A DNA stretch of 41,390 nucleotides, taken from assembly GCA_019115125.1 (NCBI GenBank), contig DXEG01000043.1, forward strand, positions 1-41,390, read 5' to 3'. The notes below the pieces were generated by a model. It saw only the letters and a program-made list of their open reading frames with translations. It searched no databases and had not been told where the DNA came from. A program made the position numbers and the translations under genes. Origin of the DNA: Candidatus Blautia faecipullorum (GTDB lineage Bacteria; Bacillota; Clostridia; Lachnospirales; Lachnospiraceae). Positions 9,624-18,326 of this stretch are shown one piece after another (the stretch's first letter is position 1; each line of letters starts with the position of its first letter).

Positions 9624-9681
9624 GTCTCTTCCTCCATTCGATTTTTTTATCAGTTTCTGTAAATACTGTATGTTCCGGCTG

Positions 9682-10272
9682 TCAGCTCTGAAAGCCTTCT
9701 CCGGGAATACATTTTATAAAATTTTCTATGATCACATGTCCCTGGGGCGTCATCACAGATTCCGGGTGGAACTGTACGCCAAACACCGGAAATTCTCTGT
9801 GCTCCACCGCCATGATCTCTCCGTCGCCGGATTCCGCCGTGATCCTCAGATCCTCCGGCAGCTTCTCCCTCACCGCGGCCAGCGAATGATACCGGGCCGC
9901 CTCGAATGAGGTCCCCATTCCCTGAAAAAGACGGCTGTTCTCTTTTATATATATGTTCCTTTTCTTTCCGTGCATCAGCTCTTTCGCGTAGGAAACCTCT
10001 CCGCCAAAGGCCTTGCAGATGGCCTGATGCCCCAGGCAAACGCCCAAAACGGGAATTTTCCCGGCAAAATGCCGGACCGCCTCTATGCATACGCCTGCTT
10101 TCTCCGGCCTTCCCGGCCCCGGGGAAAGGATCAGCGCCTCAGGCTTCATATCCGCAATTTCCTCCACGCTGTAATCATCATTTCGTATCACACGGATATC
10201 CGGCTCCGCCGAGCCCACCAACTGATACAGGTTATAAGAAAAGCTGTCATAGTTATCAATCAGTATGATCAT
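9682..10272 (-). CDS. trpG: Anthranilate synthase component II (glutamine amidotransferase)
   Basis: Class I glutamine amidotransferase that supplies ammonia to TrpE. The nucleophile is C79 in GVCLGHQAI and the other triad members are H169 and E171 in FHPES; the oxyanion motif is [11 protein letters not shown]. The ATG at 10272 overlaps the trpE stop as ATGA, with GGAGG six bases upstream, so the longer frame to 10392 is rejected. 196 aa. The paralogue PabA is indistinguishable by sequence, but the position fixes the role as TrpG, possibly shared. Confidence 0.95.
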   Translation of the reverse strand: MIILIDNYDSFSYNLYQLVGSAEPDIRVIRNDDYSVEEIADMKPEALILSPGPGRPEKAGVCIEAVRHFAGKIPVLGVCLGHQAICKAFGGEVSYAKELMHGKKRNIYIKENSRLFQGMGTSFEAARYHSLAAVREKLPEDLRITAESGDGEIMAVEHREFPVFGVQFHPESVMTPQGHVIIENFIKCIPGEGFQS

Positions 10273-11891
10273 TCCAATCCCTCCTGCGCCTGCTTGATTG
10301 CCTGGATCACAGCCTTCGCCTTGTTCCGGCACTCCTCGAATTCCTTCTCCGGCACGCTGTCCGCCACGATTCCGGCCCCGGAACGGATACATACGGCGCC
10401 GTTCTTCTTATATACCAGTCTTATGGCGATGCAGACGTCCAGATTCCCGGCAAAATCCAGGTATCCCACGGCTCCTCCGTAGATTCCCCTCCTGCTCTGC
10501 TCAAGCTCCTCGATGATCTGACAGGCCCGGAATTTCGGCGCGCCGGAGAGAGTTCCCGCCGGAAGGATGGCGTCCACCGCGTCTATGGCGTCTTTGTCCC
10601 CGCGCAGCTCCCCTGATACCGTGGAGCCCAGGTGCATAACATGGGAAAATTTTTCTACAGATAAATATTTTTCCACCTGCACGGTTCCGGTTCTGCTTAT
10701 TTTTCCAATATCGTTTCTCCCCAGATCCACCAGCATATTATGCTCCGCCAGCTCTTTTTCATCCTCCAGAAGTCCGGCCTCCAGCTCCGCGTCCTTCTGC
10801 CTGTTTTTTCCTCTGGGTCTTGTTCCCGCCAGCGGAAAGGTGGTCAGCTTCCCTCTCTCCAGCTTTACCAGAGTTTCCGGAGATGCCCCCGCGATCTCAA
10901 TATCGTCGCTTGAAAAATAAAACATATACGGCGACGGGTTGGAGGCTCTCAGAGCCCGGTAGGTATCGAACAGGCTTCCCTCCGCCTTGGCTCTCATAGG
11001 GTTGGAAAGCACCACCTGAAAAATATCGCCCTCCCGGATATAATGTCTGGCTTTTTCCACCATGGAACAATATCTTTCTTTTGAAAACTGAGGCTCTATC
11101 TCCGACCGGAGCTTCAGCGGAGCGAACTCCTTTTTCTTTCCGTTTTTCAAAAGCTCCGCCATTTCCTGAAGCTTTGCCTCCGCTTCTCTGTAGGATTCCT
11201 CCAGGTTTTCTGTCCTCACTCCCGCGATCAGAAACACCTTTTGCCTGTAATGGTCAAAAGCGATCACCTGATCGAAAAGCATCAGATCCATATCCCGGAA
11301 ATCCGGATCGTCATGCTCTCCCAGTCTCAGCTTCGGCTCGCTGTACCGGATGTAATCGTAGGAAAAATATCCCGCCAGCCCTCCGGTAAAAGGCGGCAGC
11401 TCTTCCAGTACAGGACTTTTGTATTCCCTCAGGATTTTTCTCAGCATTTCGCCCGGATGGTTCGTCATTATCTCCGCATCCTCCTTTGCTGAGATTCTGT
11501 CCGCGTCCCGGAAATTCTTTTCCCTTTCCTCATTTCTTTTCTTCTCTTCTCCTCTTTTTTCTGCCTTTGTTTCTCCGGCATCCTGTTTCTGCGCCGCCGA
11601 CTCATTCGTTCTGTCCGCGCTTTTTCTTTCGCCGTCTGTATACCGTATTTTCATGATGCCGTTCATGCAGGTCAGCTCCATGGAAGGATCGAAGCCCAGG
11701 AAGGAATACCGCCCCCAAACCTCCGTCTGTCCGGCGCTTTCCAGCAAAAAACAATGTCTGCTGGCATTTCTCAGTATACGCATCACCTCTACCGGCGTAT
11801 AGCGGTCCGCCAGCAGCTCCCGGCAGACCGGGATCCGTTTATAATCATCCTCCGACGCAAGCTTCTTCATCGTCTGTAATGTGGGATACAT
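10269..11891 (-). CDS. trpE: Anthranilate synthase component I with a charged insertion
   Basis: Converts chorismate plus ammonia from TrpG to anthranilate. The N-terminal tryptophan-binding motif LLES (residues 49-52) implies feedback inhibition, and the chorismate-binding domain is complete. At 540 aa it is longer than usual. The excess is a Lys/Glu/Arg-rich, low-complexity segment at about residues 88-143, between the N-terminal beta strands and the segment EMLRKILREYKSPVLEELPPF. The insertion is in frame without stops and probably forms a flexible or coiled surface loop. First gene after the T-box leader. Confidence 0.95.
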   Translation of the reverse strand: MYPTLQTMKKLASEDDYKRIPVCRELLADRYTPVEVMRILRNASRHCFLLESAGQTEVWGRYSFLGFDPSMELTCMNGIMKIRYTDGERKSADRTNESAAQKQDAGETKAEKRGEEKKRNEEREKNFRDADRISAKEDAEIMTNHPGEMLRKILREYKSPVLEELPPFTGGLAGYFSYDYIRYSEPKLRLGEHDDPDFRDMDLMLFDQVIAFDHYRQKVFLIAGVRTENLEESYREAEAKLQEMAELLKNGKKKEFAPLKLRSEIEPQFSKERYCSMVEKARHYIREGDIFQVVLSNPMRAKAEGSLFDTYRALRASNPSPYMFYFSSDDIEIAGASPETLVKLERGKLTTFPLAGTRPRGKNRQKDAELEAGLLEDEKELAEHNMLVDLGRNDIGKISRTGTVQVEKYLSVEKFSHVMHLGSTVSGELRGDKDAIDAVDAILPAGTLSGAPKFRACQIIEELEQSRRGIYGGAVGYLDFAGNLDVCIAIRLVYKKNGAVCIRSGAGIVADSVPEKEFEECRNKAKAVIQAIKQAQEGLE

Positions 11892-12011
11892 AAAACCTAC
11901 CTCCTCTGTGATCTTCGTCGTGTTTCTATTTCTTATGATAGAACAAAGCGTGCAAGCACACTTTGTTCGCCAGATGCAGACTGCCGCAGGCAGTCATAAT
12001 TCCACTAATAT

Positions 12012-12058
12012 AAAAACGCCCGCCCCTGACAGAATAATCCTCTGTCAAGGACGAGCGT
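12012..12058 (-). terminator. T-box regulated terminator upstream of trpE
   Basis: The minus-strand arms at 12058-12042 and 12032-12016 pair over about 17 bases with a few mismatches (ACGCTCGTCC with GGGCGGGCGT, TGACAG with CTGTCA) and are followed by TTTTT. The 5' arm is the part that the T-box antiterminator would sequester. Confidence 0.9.
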
Positions 12059-12298
12059 AAAATCCACCCGCGGTGCCACCTTGATTCACGGAACGGCCCG
12101 TGCGCTTTGCGGAATACCATCATATTCCCGGCAACTGACGTATGCCCCACGTCGCAGAATACTCGGCGTCCGCCTTTCACTGCGCCCTCCGCGGTCCATT
12201 TGGCAATCTGCATCTCGGCCCGGCTCTCACCCTCCCGGACTCTCTGTGCGCGCATTATTGCTTTGATCTCCGCTTCAACGGTTTACCAAATTAAATTT
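12012..12298 (-). promoter_or_regulatory. Tryptophan T-box leader of the trp operon
   Basis: Reads uncharged tRNA-Trp. The conserved T-box core AAGGTGGCACCGCGGG is at 12082-12067. Its variable base (12075, C) would pair with a G discriminator, as bacterial tRNA-Trp has. In Stem I the specifier loop reads GCCAAATGGACC, giving a UGG (Trp) codon at 12198-12196, and AGAGAG and GGGTGAGAGCCGGG match the Stem I AG bulge and platform regions. When tRNA-Trp is uncharged it stabilises the antiterminator and trpEGDCFBA is transcribed; otherwise the terminator at 12012-12058 forms. Confidence 0.95.
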
Positions 12299-12304
12299 TT
12301 TATA

Positions 12305-12333
12305 AAAATAACATAATTTCTGCATATTGTCAA
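12305..12333 (-). promoter_or_regulatory. Promoter of the trp operon
   Basis: Minus strand TTGACA (12333-12328), 17 bases, TATTTT (12310-12305), start expected about 12298, right before T-box Stem I. It lies within 25 bases of the stop of the acidic protein gene, with no terminator between, so readthrough from that gene would also pass through the T-box. Confidence 0.75.
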
Positions 12334-12353
12334 GCATTTTATTCTTCCGCTTG

Positions 12354-13541
12354 TTATTCTTCCGCTGCTTCTGCGCCGTCGGCGGCCGTATCAGCTTCTG
12401 CAGAATCTGTTCCGGCGCTGTCCTCTGATGTTTCTGCCTCTGAAGCCGTACTGTCCGCAGCTACATCGTTCTCCGCATCCCCGGCTTCCGCGCCTGCTGC
12501 TTCTTCCGGCGCCTCACCTGCCGGAGCGCCGTTTCCGCCTCCCTGCCTATTTTGATTCATAACTAAGACAGCCTCCGCGTTTCCATCTTCATCCAATGTC
12601 ACTTTTACAATATCCCCTGCCTGGATATCTTCCAGCGCGATAGACTCTGTTTCCATTTCAGGGGCGGGATCTTCCTCCGCCGTCATAGCCTGCCCGTCTC
12701 CAGGAGCCGCATCCTCCGCCGCGGCGTCTGTGTCCGCTGCATCATCTGCTTCCACTATAGCGTCCGCTTCTGCTGCATCTTCTGCTTCCTCTATATCGTC
12801 TGCTTCCGCTGTGTCGTCTACTTCTTCTGCGCTGTCAGCATCCATACCGTCTGCCGCGGTTTCCCCGGCACCCTCGCCCGGTTCATCCGGTTTCTCTGCA
12901 GGAGGTTCCTGAGCAGCTTCCTTCTCGTAAACAGTGGTATCTGTCACAGTAATGGTCAGGGATTCTCCGGTCATATCCAACATTGACGGCTCTGCCCCAG
13001 GCTCCTGCATACCTTCTCCGTCTGCCGGAGCTGTGCTGCCGCTGTCTTCTGTGTCCGCGGCCTCTGCATTCCCAGTGTCCGTATCCTCTGCGGAGCTGTC
13101 CTCTGCCTCAGCGATTCCGGCGTCTTCTGCTTCCGACGTATCCGTATCCTCTGCGGAACCGCTCTCTGTCTCTGAGGTTTCAGCCTCTTCTGCTTGCGCA
13201 TCTCCGGTCATACTCTCAGGCGCTTCCCCTGCCGGAGGCTGATCCTTTTTGAGGGTTCCTACATTAATCGTGATGCTGTCCTCTCCGACCTCCGTAATCT
13301 CTCCATATACTTCGTTTTCCGCGGCTTCCGCACTGTCCTCTGTGCCGCTTGCATCCTCACTGTCTGTCCCGGATGCTTCCGCCTCTGCCGTACTGCTGTC
13401 ATCTGCGGTATCTGCTTCAGATGTGTTCTCCGTGGTATCTGTCGTCTCCGCTGCGGCGGAAGTATCTGAAGCGTAAGCGAAATTCACTGATGTCAAAGTC
13501 AGGGCAAGGCCCAGAACCATAGCTGCATATCTCCGTTTCAT
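12354..13541 (-). CDS. Secreted, extremely acidic Asp/Glu/Ala/Ser/Thr-rich protein
   Basis: 395 aa with a clear signal peptide (MKRR, hydrophobic core, cleavage likely after FAYA near residue 23) and no LPXTG or other anchor. Most of the chain is low-complexity Ala/Asp/Glu/Ser/Thr with loose EADDA/AEDT-type repeats and almost no Lys, Arg or Cys. Three islands look like ordinary beta strands: YGEITEVGEDSITINVG (about 79-95), GESLTITVTDTTVYEKE, and IALEDIQAGDIVKVTLDEDG followed by AEAVLVM near the C-terminal third. These resemble a small beta-barrel protein common in clostridia (DUF5666-like) whose loops have been expanded by acidic repeats. Divalent-cation or peptide binding outside the cell is possible but inferred. 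The ribosome binding site is weak (AAAGGA, 12 bases off). Confidence 0.8.
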   Translation of the reverse strand: MKRRYAAMVLGLALTLTSVNFAYASDTSAAAETTDTTENTSEADTADDSSTAEAEASGTDSEDASGTEDSAEAAENEVYGEITEVGEDSITINVGTLKKDQPPAGEAPESMTGDAQAEEAETSETESGSAEDTDTSEAEDAGIAEAEDSSAEDTDTGNAEAADTEDSGSTAPADGEGMQEPGAEPSMLDMTGESLTITVTDTTVYEKEAAQEPPAEKPDEPGEGAGETAADGMDADSAEEVDDTAEADDIEEAEDAAEADAIVEADDAADTDAAAEDAAPGDGQAMTAEEDPAPEMETESIALEDIQAGDIVKVTLDEDGNAEAVLVMNQNRQGGGNGAPAGEAPEEAAGAEAGDAENDVAADSTASEAETSEDSAGTDSAEADTAADGAEAAEE

Positions 13542-13616
13542 CTAAAAATCATATCCTTTCTGTGTTTATTCGCAAGCTCCGGCACTTTCCCGACGCAATC
13601 ATAAAATGACTGCCCG

Positions 13617-13645
13617 CCGTCTTTGTATCCTATAATATACAAACG
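13617..13645. promoter_or_regulatory. Operator-like dyad upstream of the acidic protein gene
   Basis: TTTGTAT (13622-13628) and ATACAAA (13637-13643) form a perfect inverted repeat around an AT-rich 8 base centre, and flanking CCGT/ACGG extend the symmetry. It lies 75-100 bases before the acidic gene start. A repressor site overlapping a promoter is plausible; the -35 box is unclear. Confidence 0.35.
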
Positions 13646-13801
13646 GCAGCTCTGACATTCTGACGGGGCAGTGCCTGTTCCTTGTTTACATCCACCACTA
13701 TAACCGCAAGATGTGATCTATTCGTGATGAGAATAAGGAGATAGTGTGAAAAATCCGGACGGCTCCTAATTAAAGATAGCGACGGTATCAGCAGGAGAAT
13801 G

Positions 13802-14035
13802 TTATTGATAGCTCCAAAGACCCGCCAGGCAATGATCCCCTTCCCGGGAACCGAAATCATCTATGTATACTCGCAACTCCGGCTGGTCGAGGATACTTCT
13901 CGGCGTCGGAGTTATACCCTTCAGAATAAAAATCGCTTCATAGAGAAAATCTTTTAGCATCACAACCTCATCTTTGCGGATTTCGCAGATTGTATAATTC
14001 TGCCTGCAGAAACCTGTTTTTTCATACAGCTTCAT
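13802..14035 (-). pseudogene. Decayed GNAT acetyltransferase (N-terminal part)
   Basis: The readable part (EIRKDEVVMLKDFLYEAIFI, then PELRVYIDDFGSREGDHCLA) matches the N-terminus of small GNAT-family N-acetyltransferases. These usually continue with the acetyl-CoA-binding core after GDHCL, but here the frame ends within eight residues. Downstream bases on the same strand give only scraps in other frames (for example PSLSL), consistent with frameshifts and deletion. Its ATG overlaps the stop of the nuclease pseudogene (ATGA). The first residues MKLYEKTGF resemble the C-terminal motif of another GNAT, so a recombined remnant is possible. Confidence 0.6.
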
Positions 14036-14990
14036 TCTTCCTCACTGCCTTCCTCATATTCCGCTTCATTCAGCATTTTCGGCACTTCCTCAATAATTGG
14101 CGCAAGAACCTTGTAACCGGCAGGCAGTTCATCCGCAGTACGGTAGGTCGCAACACCCATCGGTTTGGAATAATCCCGAATTGCCAGCTCCACAACACTT
14201 TTATTTGCTTCTCGACAAAGGAGAATACCGATAGCCGGATTTTCTCCATTCTTGCGTTCTTTCTCGTCCAGTGCTGCTAAATAGAAGTTGAGCTGTCCTA
14301 AATAAGAAGGCTTGAATTTTCCTTTTTTCAATTCAATCACAACCAAGGCCTTCAGGTCACGCTGAAAAAATAGTAAATCGGCAAAAAATTCCTCACCATC
14401 TACTTCGATACGGTGCTGATTTCCTATAAAGCAAAAGCCGGAACCAAGGCACTGAATGAAGTTGCGAATATTGTTGATAATTTCTTTTTCCAGAACACGT
14501 TCATCCAAATCCTGCGGATCAGATAAGTCAAGTTCTTCGGTGTTAATAAAATCCAGAAAATATTCGTCCTAAAACTTTGGATTGCCTTCATATACTGCTT
14601 TTCATCAGGTACAGTCATTGAAAAATTGTTGATCAACGCCCCTTTATGCTGATAGAGATTTTCTTTCAATCTGGTACGCAGAGCAGTTTTGCTCCAATGC
14701 CCTGCCGCACATTCACGAATATAAAAGAGTCTTTCATCCAATTCTTTGGTTTTATGTAAAATTTCCATATGATGTGTAAAACTAATTTCCAGGAAAGCAT
14801 TCATCGGAAAAACGGCAGCCGCTGGCAATCGTTTTACCGAAATTGACAGAGCGACATCATCTGTCTGCTCTAAATCGGTAGCCACGGCTATCGATTTGCT
14901 TTCCAGAAAAAATTCATCATTCGTTTTCAAATATGGCTGCCATGCTTCATAAAATTGACGCATCAACTTTATATTTCCAGAAGAAAAGCC
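14032..14990 (-). pseudogene. YhcG-like (DUF1016) PDDEXK nuclease, frameshifted and N-terminally truncated
   Basis: Two adjoining frames together read as one protein. The first (14966 to about 14570) holds FTHHMEILHKTKELDERLFYI, followed by HWSKTALRTRLKENLY. After a one-base loss near 14567-14575 the second continues DEYFLDFINTEELDLSDP into the PDDEXK nuclease part (FFADLLFFQRDLKALVVIELKKGKFKP, then GQLNFYLAALDE), ending at 14032. The first frame can be followed upstream only to GFSSGNIKLMRQFYEAW before stops, so the normal N-terminal domain of about 100 residues is missing. YhcG-type proteins often accompany restriction systems. The catalytic half is intact but probably not expressed. Confidence 0.75.
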
Positions 14991-15079
14991 TCGCAGCCTT
15001 CACATCTACTCTTATATTGTTTTTGAGCATTCTGTCACCTCAACTCCTCGTGATATGCAGCTTGTAATATTTGTACAAG

Positions 15080-15318
15080 TTATTGTAGCAAAGATCGGTG
15101 CTGATTTACAGTCCCACCACAACAAAAAAGGACGCCCCACCCAAAAAAGTGAAGCGTCCACTGGATTTCCCGCAGTTCTTTCAGTACAAGATTCCTGTCT
15201 GTGCCCAGCCTGTTTGCCGCCCGGACAAAGTTGGCTTTGATCTCATCCTCGGTCAGGTGGGGAGTGCTGCAGTGCTTCTTTTCTTTAAACTTGGCATTCA
15301 CCGCACTCTCCCATAATA
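15080..15318 (-). pseudogene. C-terminal remnant of a large serine recombinase
   Basis: The reading frame LWESAVNAKFKEKKHCSTPHL followed by TEDEIKANFVRAANRL matches the zinc-ribbon and adjoining helix of clostridial/Tn4451-type serine recombinases. Only about 50 residues survive; the catalytic domain is absent and the frame then runs into the terminator at 15123-15159. This is a scar of a former mobile element next to the decayed nuclease and GNAT genes. Confidence 0.6.
15123..15159 (-). terminator. Terminator of the efflux operon
   Basis: On the minus strand GGACGC (15159-15154) pairs with GCGTCC (15135-15130), followed by TTTTTT. It is about 170 bases after the permease stop. Confidence 0.75.
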
Positions 15319-15324
15319 TAAATT

Positions 15325-16557
15325 TTAATTTCTTCTCAGCGCTTCTATGGGGCTCAGCTTCGCCGCTTTTCTGGCGGGATAAATACCGAAGAACACTCCC
15401 ACGGCGCAGGAAAACAGGGTTGCCGTCAAAATTACGGAAAGTGTGATGCCCGGAGAAATCTCCATTCCCATTCCCGCGCTGATCACACTGCAGATACCGT
15501 GAGCCGCCGCAATCCCCAGAAGGATTCCGATAATTCCGCCGATCACTGTCAGGATCGCGGCCTCGGCCAGAAACTGCAGCATAATGGAAGATGTCTTCGC
15601 TCCCAGGGACTTCCTGATTCCGATTTCTCTGGTGCGCTCCGTAACGGATACCAGCATAATGTTCATGACTCCGATTCCGCCTACCAGCAGCGAAATTCCC
15701 GCCACAAAGGAAATAAAAGCCGTCACCATTCCCAGCATCTGGTTCATGGTCTTCATCACATCCTGGAAATTCTGCACCTGGAAATACTCCTCCCCCGCGC
15801 TCTGGTGACGTTTTTCAAGAAGATGAATGATCTGATCCGCAAGCGCCTGTGAATCCGCGCGTGTATCCGCCTGAACTGTCATACCATAAAAGTAGTCCAT
15901 ATTGCCTACGAGCTCATCCATAGCTGTGTATGGAATACTCACTGTTGCCGGCATACCTTCATAGGTGTAGCTGACAAAGGTACCGTTTTCCTTCTGAGTC
16001 GTCACACCCATAATGCGGAAGCTTTTTGTCATATCATAACAGGTGATATCCAGGCTCATTCCAACCACATCGTCTGTTCCGAACAGTCTTTTCGCGTCAG
16101 AATCGGAAATCACGCAGACATTCTTAACCTCCTCAAGCTCCTGCTCGCCAAAATAATTTCCATACTTCATGCTGGCATTATTCACCATTTTGGCGTCAGG
16201 GCCTTCCGCCGTAACCATCAGGCTGAAGGTTCCCTTGCCTGTCACTGTCTCTCCGTCGTAGCTTTCGGAGATGCTGACTCCCTCTACATTATCCAGCGCC
16301 CGGACAGCTTCCACATCCTCCGGCAGGATCCATTCATCCTCCGACATAGCCTCTGAACTGCAGCTTATATAGATCTGTCCGCCGCCGATATCGCTGATCT
16401 CGCTGTTCATCTGGTTTTTCGTTCCCTCGCCGATGGAAACGATGGCGATCACCGAAGCAATACCGATAATAATCCCAAGCATCGTCAGAAAGGAACGTCC
16501 CTTGTTGGCCCGTATATTCTGAACAGCCATTTTTATGTATTCAAAAAGTCCACTCAT
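15325..16557 (-). CDS. MacB/YknZ-type ABC transporter permease
   Basis: 410 aa with one N-terminal membrane segment after NIRANKGRSFLTMLGIIIGIASVIAIVSIGEG, a large extracytoplasmic domain (about 45-280) and three C-terminal helices (FtsX-like; GIGVMNIMLVSVTERTREIGIRKSLGA marks the coupling region). Third gene of an ATPase-adaptor-permease operon; its ATG shares the A of the adaptor's TGA (TGATG). Mechanotransmission-type exporters of this class expel peptides, antibiotics or lipophilic toxins. The substrate is unknown. Confidence 0.93.
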   Translation of the reverse strand: MSGLFEYIKMAVQNIRANKGRSFLTMLGIIIGIASVIAIVSIGEGTKNQMNSEISDIGGGQIYISCSSEAMSEDEWILPEDVEAVRALDNVEGVSISESYDGETVTGKGTFSLMVTAEGPDAKMVNNASMKYGNYFGEQELEEVKNVCVISDSDAKRLFGTDDVVGMSLDITCYDMTKSFRIMGVTTQKENGTFVSYTYEGMPATVSIPYTAMDELVGNMDYFYGMTVQADTRADSQALADQIIHLLEKRHQSAGEEYFQVQNFQDVMKTMNQMLGMVTAFISFVAGISLLVGGIGVMNIMLVSVTERTREIGIRKSLGAKTSSIMLQFLAEAAILTVIGGIIGILLGIAAAHGICSVISAGMGMEISPGITLSVILTATLFSCAVGVFFGIYPARKAAKLSPIEALRRN

Positions 16558-18326
16558 CAGGCATCCTCTCCTGTTTCTGAGTCTGTGCCGCCAGCTGCCT
16601 GGGCCTGCATTCCTTCCTGCAGGGTTCCAAGATCACGGATCACGTTCTCGCCCTCCTCAATGCCGGAAACAATTTCCGTATACTCATCCGAGCTGAGTCC
16701 TGTTGTGACATTTCTTCTGGCGATCACGCCGTCTTCCAGCACATAACAGAAAGAACCTTCTTTTCCGATGTTCACTACTTCTGCCGGAAGGACAATAATA
16801 TCCTCCGCTTTTTTCGCCTGGATCGTCACTTTCGCGTCCACTCCCAGAAATACATTTTCGTCCGGGTGATCGAATTTGACTTTTACAGAAATCTGCGAAG
16901 CTCCCTTTTCGTTCTGAGCCGCGATATGACTGATATTCTTTACCGTCCCCTCATAGGTCTCCCCGGCAAGACTGATCTCCGCCTTCTGATTTTCCTCTAT
17001 CTTATCATAATCATATTTAGAGACGTTGACATTCACATCCACACGATCTGTATTCTGCAGCGTAAACAGCTCCATTCCCTGGGTTACCGTGGCGCCCTCT
17101 ACCACTGATACGCCGGAAACCACGCCGTTAAAGTCCGCGGAAATTCCCTTCTTTGCCGCCTCTACCAGCTCCTGGGCAGACATCTGATCCAGCTCCGAGA
17201 GATTATTGGTGATCTGCATTTTTTCTTTTTCTTCCTCTGTCACAGCCGCCGGATCCGTATCCGCGACGGCCTCCTCGGAAGCCAGCTCTGACTGCAGCTC
17301 AGCCAGGTCGCTGCTGGCCTGTTCCAACGCCGCTTCGATCTGGGATGTGTCCACAGACACGGCGGCAGCCGTACCTCCCGCGCCGGAGGTATTAGCGGAA
17401 GCATCTGTCCCGTCCGACACAAACTCCCCTCCGGCAGAGCCGGATGAAAAATCCGAAAGCTGAGGCGGCGCAGGCTGCTGATTTTTATAATCCTCATAAG
17501 CTGTCTGGGCATTCTGTAAGGCGATCTGAGCCTCGCTTCTCTGCGCTTCCGCCTGAGAAAGAGCGGCGCTGTTCACATCGCTGGGATCCGCCGTCCATGC
17601 CTGAAATGCCATCTGGTATGTATTTTCCGCCTGGTTATATGTACTCAGCGCCTGATTGGACTGTATGTTTAATTCATTCAGCTTCTGCTGATAAGCCGGA
17701 AGCGTCTCATTCTCATAGGCGGTCATGGCTTCCGCATACTGTCTCTGTATCTCCTGCTGCTGCGCGATCTGGGCAGCCTGAGCTTCCGCCGCCTGTCTCG
17801 CAGCCTCCTGGGCCGCTCTTGCCTGAGCGTCGGCTGTCACCTGTGAAAGCTGGGCTTTCAGACTGGCGACATAGTTTTTCTGATCCTGAACCTTTTGTTT
17901 CAACACCGCCACATTCCCTTGGGCGTCTTTCTGCTTTTGTACTGCTTTGTCAGATTTATTGAGAGTATTTTTCATATCGAGCTGTCCGGATTCAAGATTC
18001 AGCGAAGCTTTTTTCTCCTCCCGCTGAAGATCCTTCAGGTTGAATTCCACCAGCTTGGTTCCGGCCTTGACCACATCCCCCTCCTGGAAGGAAACATCCT
18101 CCACCTTCGCGTTTGCCGGGGAAAAGTAAGTTTTTTCCTCCTCGCTTACTACTGTTCCGCTGGCTTCCACTGTCTGCTGGACGTCGCCTCTGACAGCCTC
18201 GACCACCTCGACCTGAGGCAGCACCTGCCCCTGCTGAGAACGCTGTCCCAGAACAGCAATACTTCCCGCGGCTACTACCACTACCGCCCCGGCTCCAATG
18301 ATCAGTCTCTTTTTTCCCTTTTTCAT
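16557..18326 (-). CDS. MacA/YknX-type membrane fusion adaptor with long coiled coil
   Basis: 589 aa with an N-terminal membrane anchor (residues 7-26), the lipoyl/barrel-sandwich half-motif VEASGTVVSEEEKTYF, a long Gln/Ala-rich coiled-coil hairpin (about 100-290), a Gly/Ser-rich break (about 295-325), then the second lipoyl half (ISADFNGVVSGVSVVEGATV) and a beta-barrel domain. It is longer than typical YknX proteins because of the extended coiled coil and linker. Its start shares an A with the ATPase stop (TAATG). It would bridge the permease to the cell envelope. Confidence 0.9.
   Translation of the reverse strand: MKKGKKRLIIGAGAVVVVAAGSIAVLGQRSQQGQVLPQVEVVEAVRGDVQQTVEASGTVVSEEEKTYFSPANAKVEDVSFQEGDVVKAGTKLVEFNLKDLQREEKKASLNLESGQLDMKNTLNKSDKAVQKQKDAQGNVAVLKQKVQDQKNYVASLKAQLSQVTADAQARAAQEAARQAAEAQAAQIAQQQEIQRQYAEAMTAYENETLPAYQQKLNELNIQSNQALSTYNQAENTYQMAFQAWTADPSDVNSAALSQAEAQRSEAQIALQNAQTAYEDYKNQQPAPPQLSDFSSGSAGGEFVSDGTDASANTSGAGGTAAAVSVDTSQIEAALEQASSDLAELQSELASEEAVADTDPAAVTEEEKEKMQITNNLSELDQMSAQELVEAAKKGISADFNGVVSGVSVVEGATVTQGMELFTLQNTDRVDVNVNVSKYDYDKIEENQKAEISLAGETYEGTVKNISHIAAQNEKGASQISVKVKFDHPDENVFLGVDAKVTIQAKKAEDIIVLPAEVVNIGKEGSFCYVLEDGVIARRNVTTGLSSDEYTEIVSGIEEGENVIRDLGTLQEGMQAQAAGGTDSETGEDA

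Noticed and set aside
9650..10268. Alternative frames in trpG/trpD junction
   Set aside because: Shadows of trpG, whose triad and start are clear.
11926..12255. 109-residue open frame on the minus strand
   Set aside because: It coincides with the T-box leader; its codons are Stem I, the T-box core and the terminator. No family-like sequence.
12730..13476. Several Ser/Ala-rich plus-strand frames opposite the acidic protein
   Set aside because: They are mirror images of the repetitive GAN/GCN codons of the real gene; no start signals.
13630..13860. 76-residue frame on the minus strand
   Set aside because: No ribosome binding site, and it overlaps the decayed GNAT region; part of it is scraps of that gene in a shifted frame.
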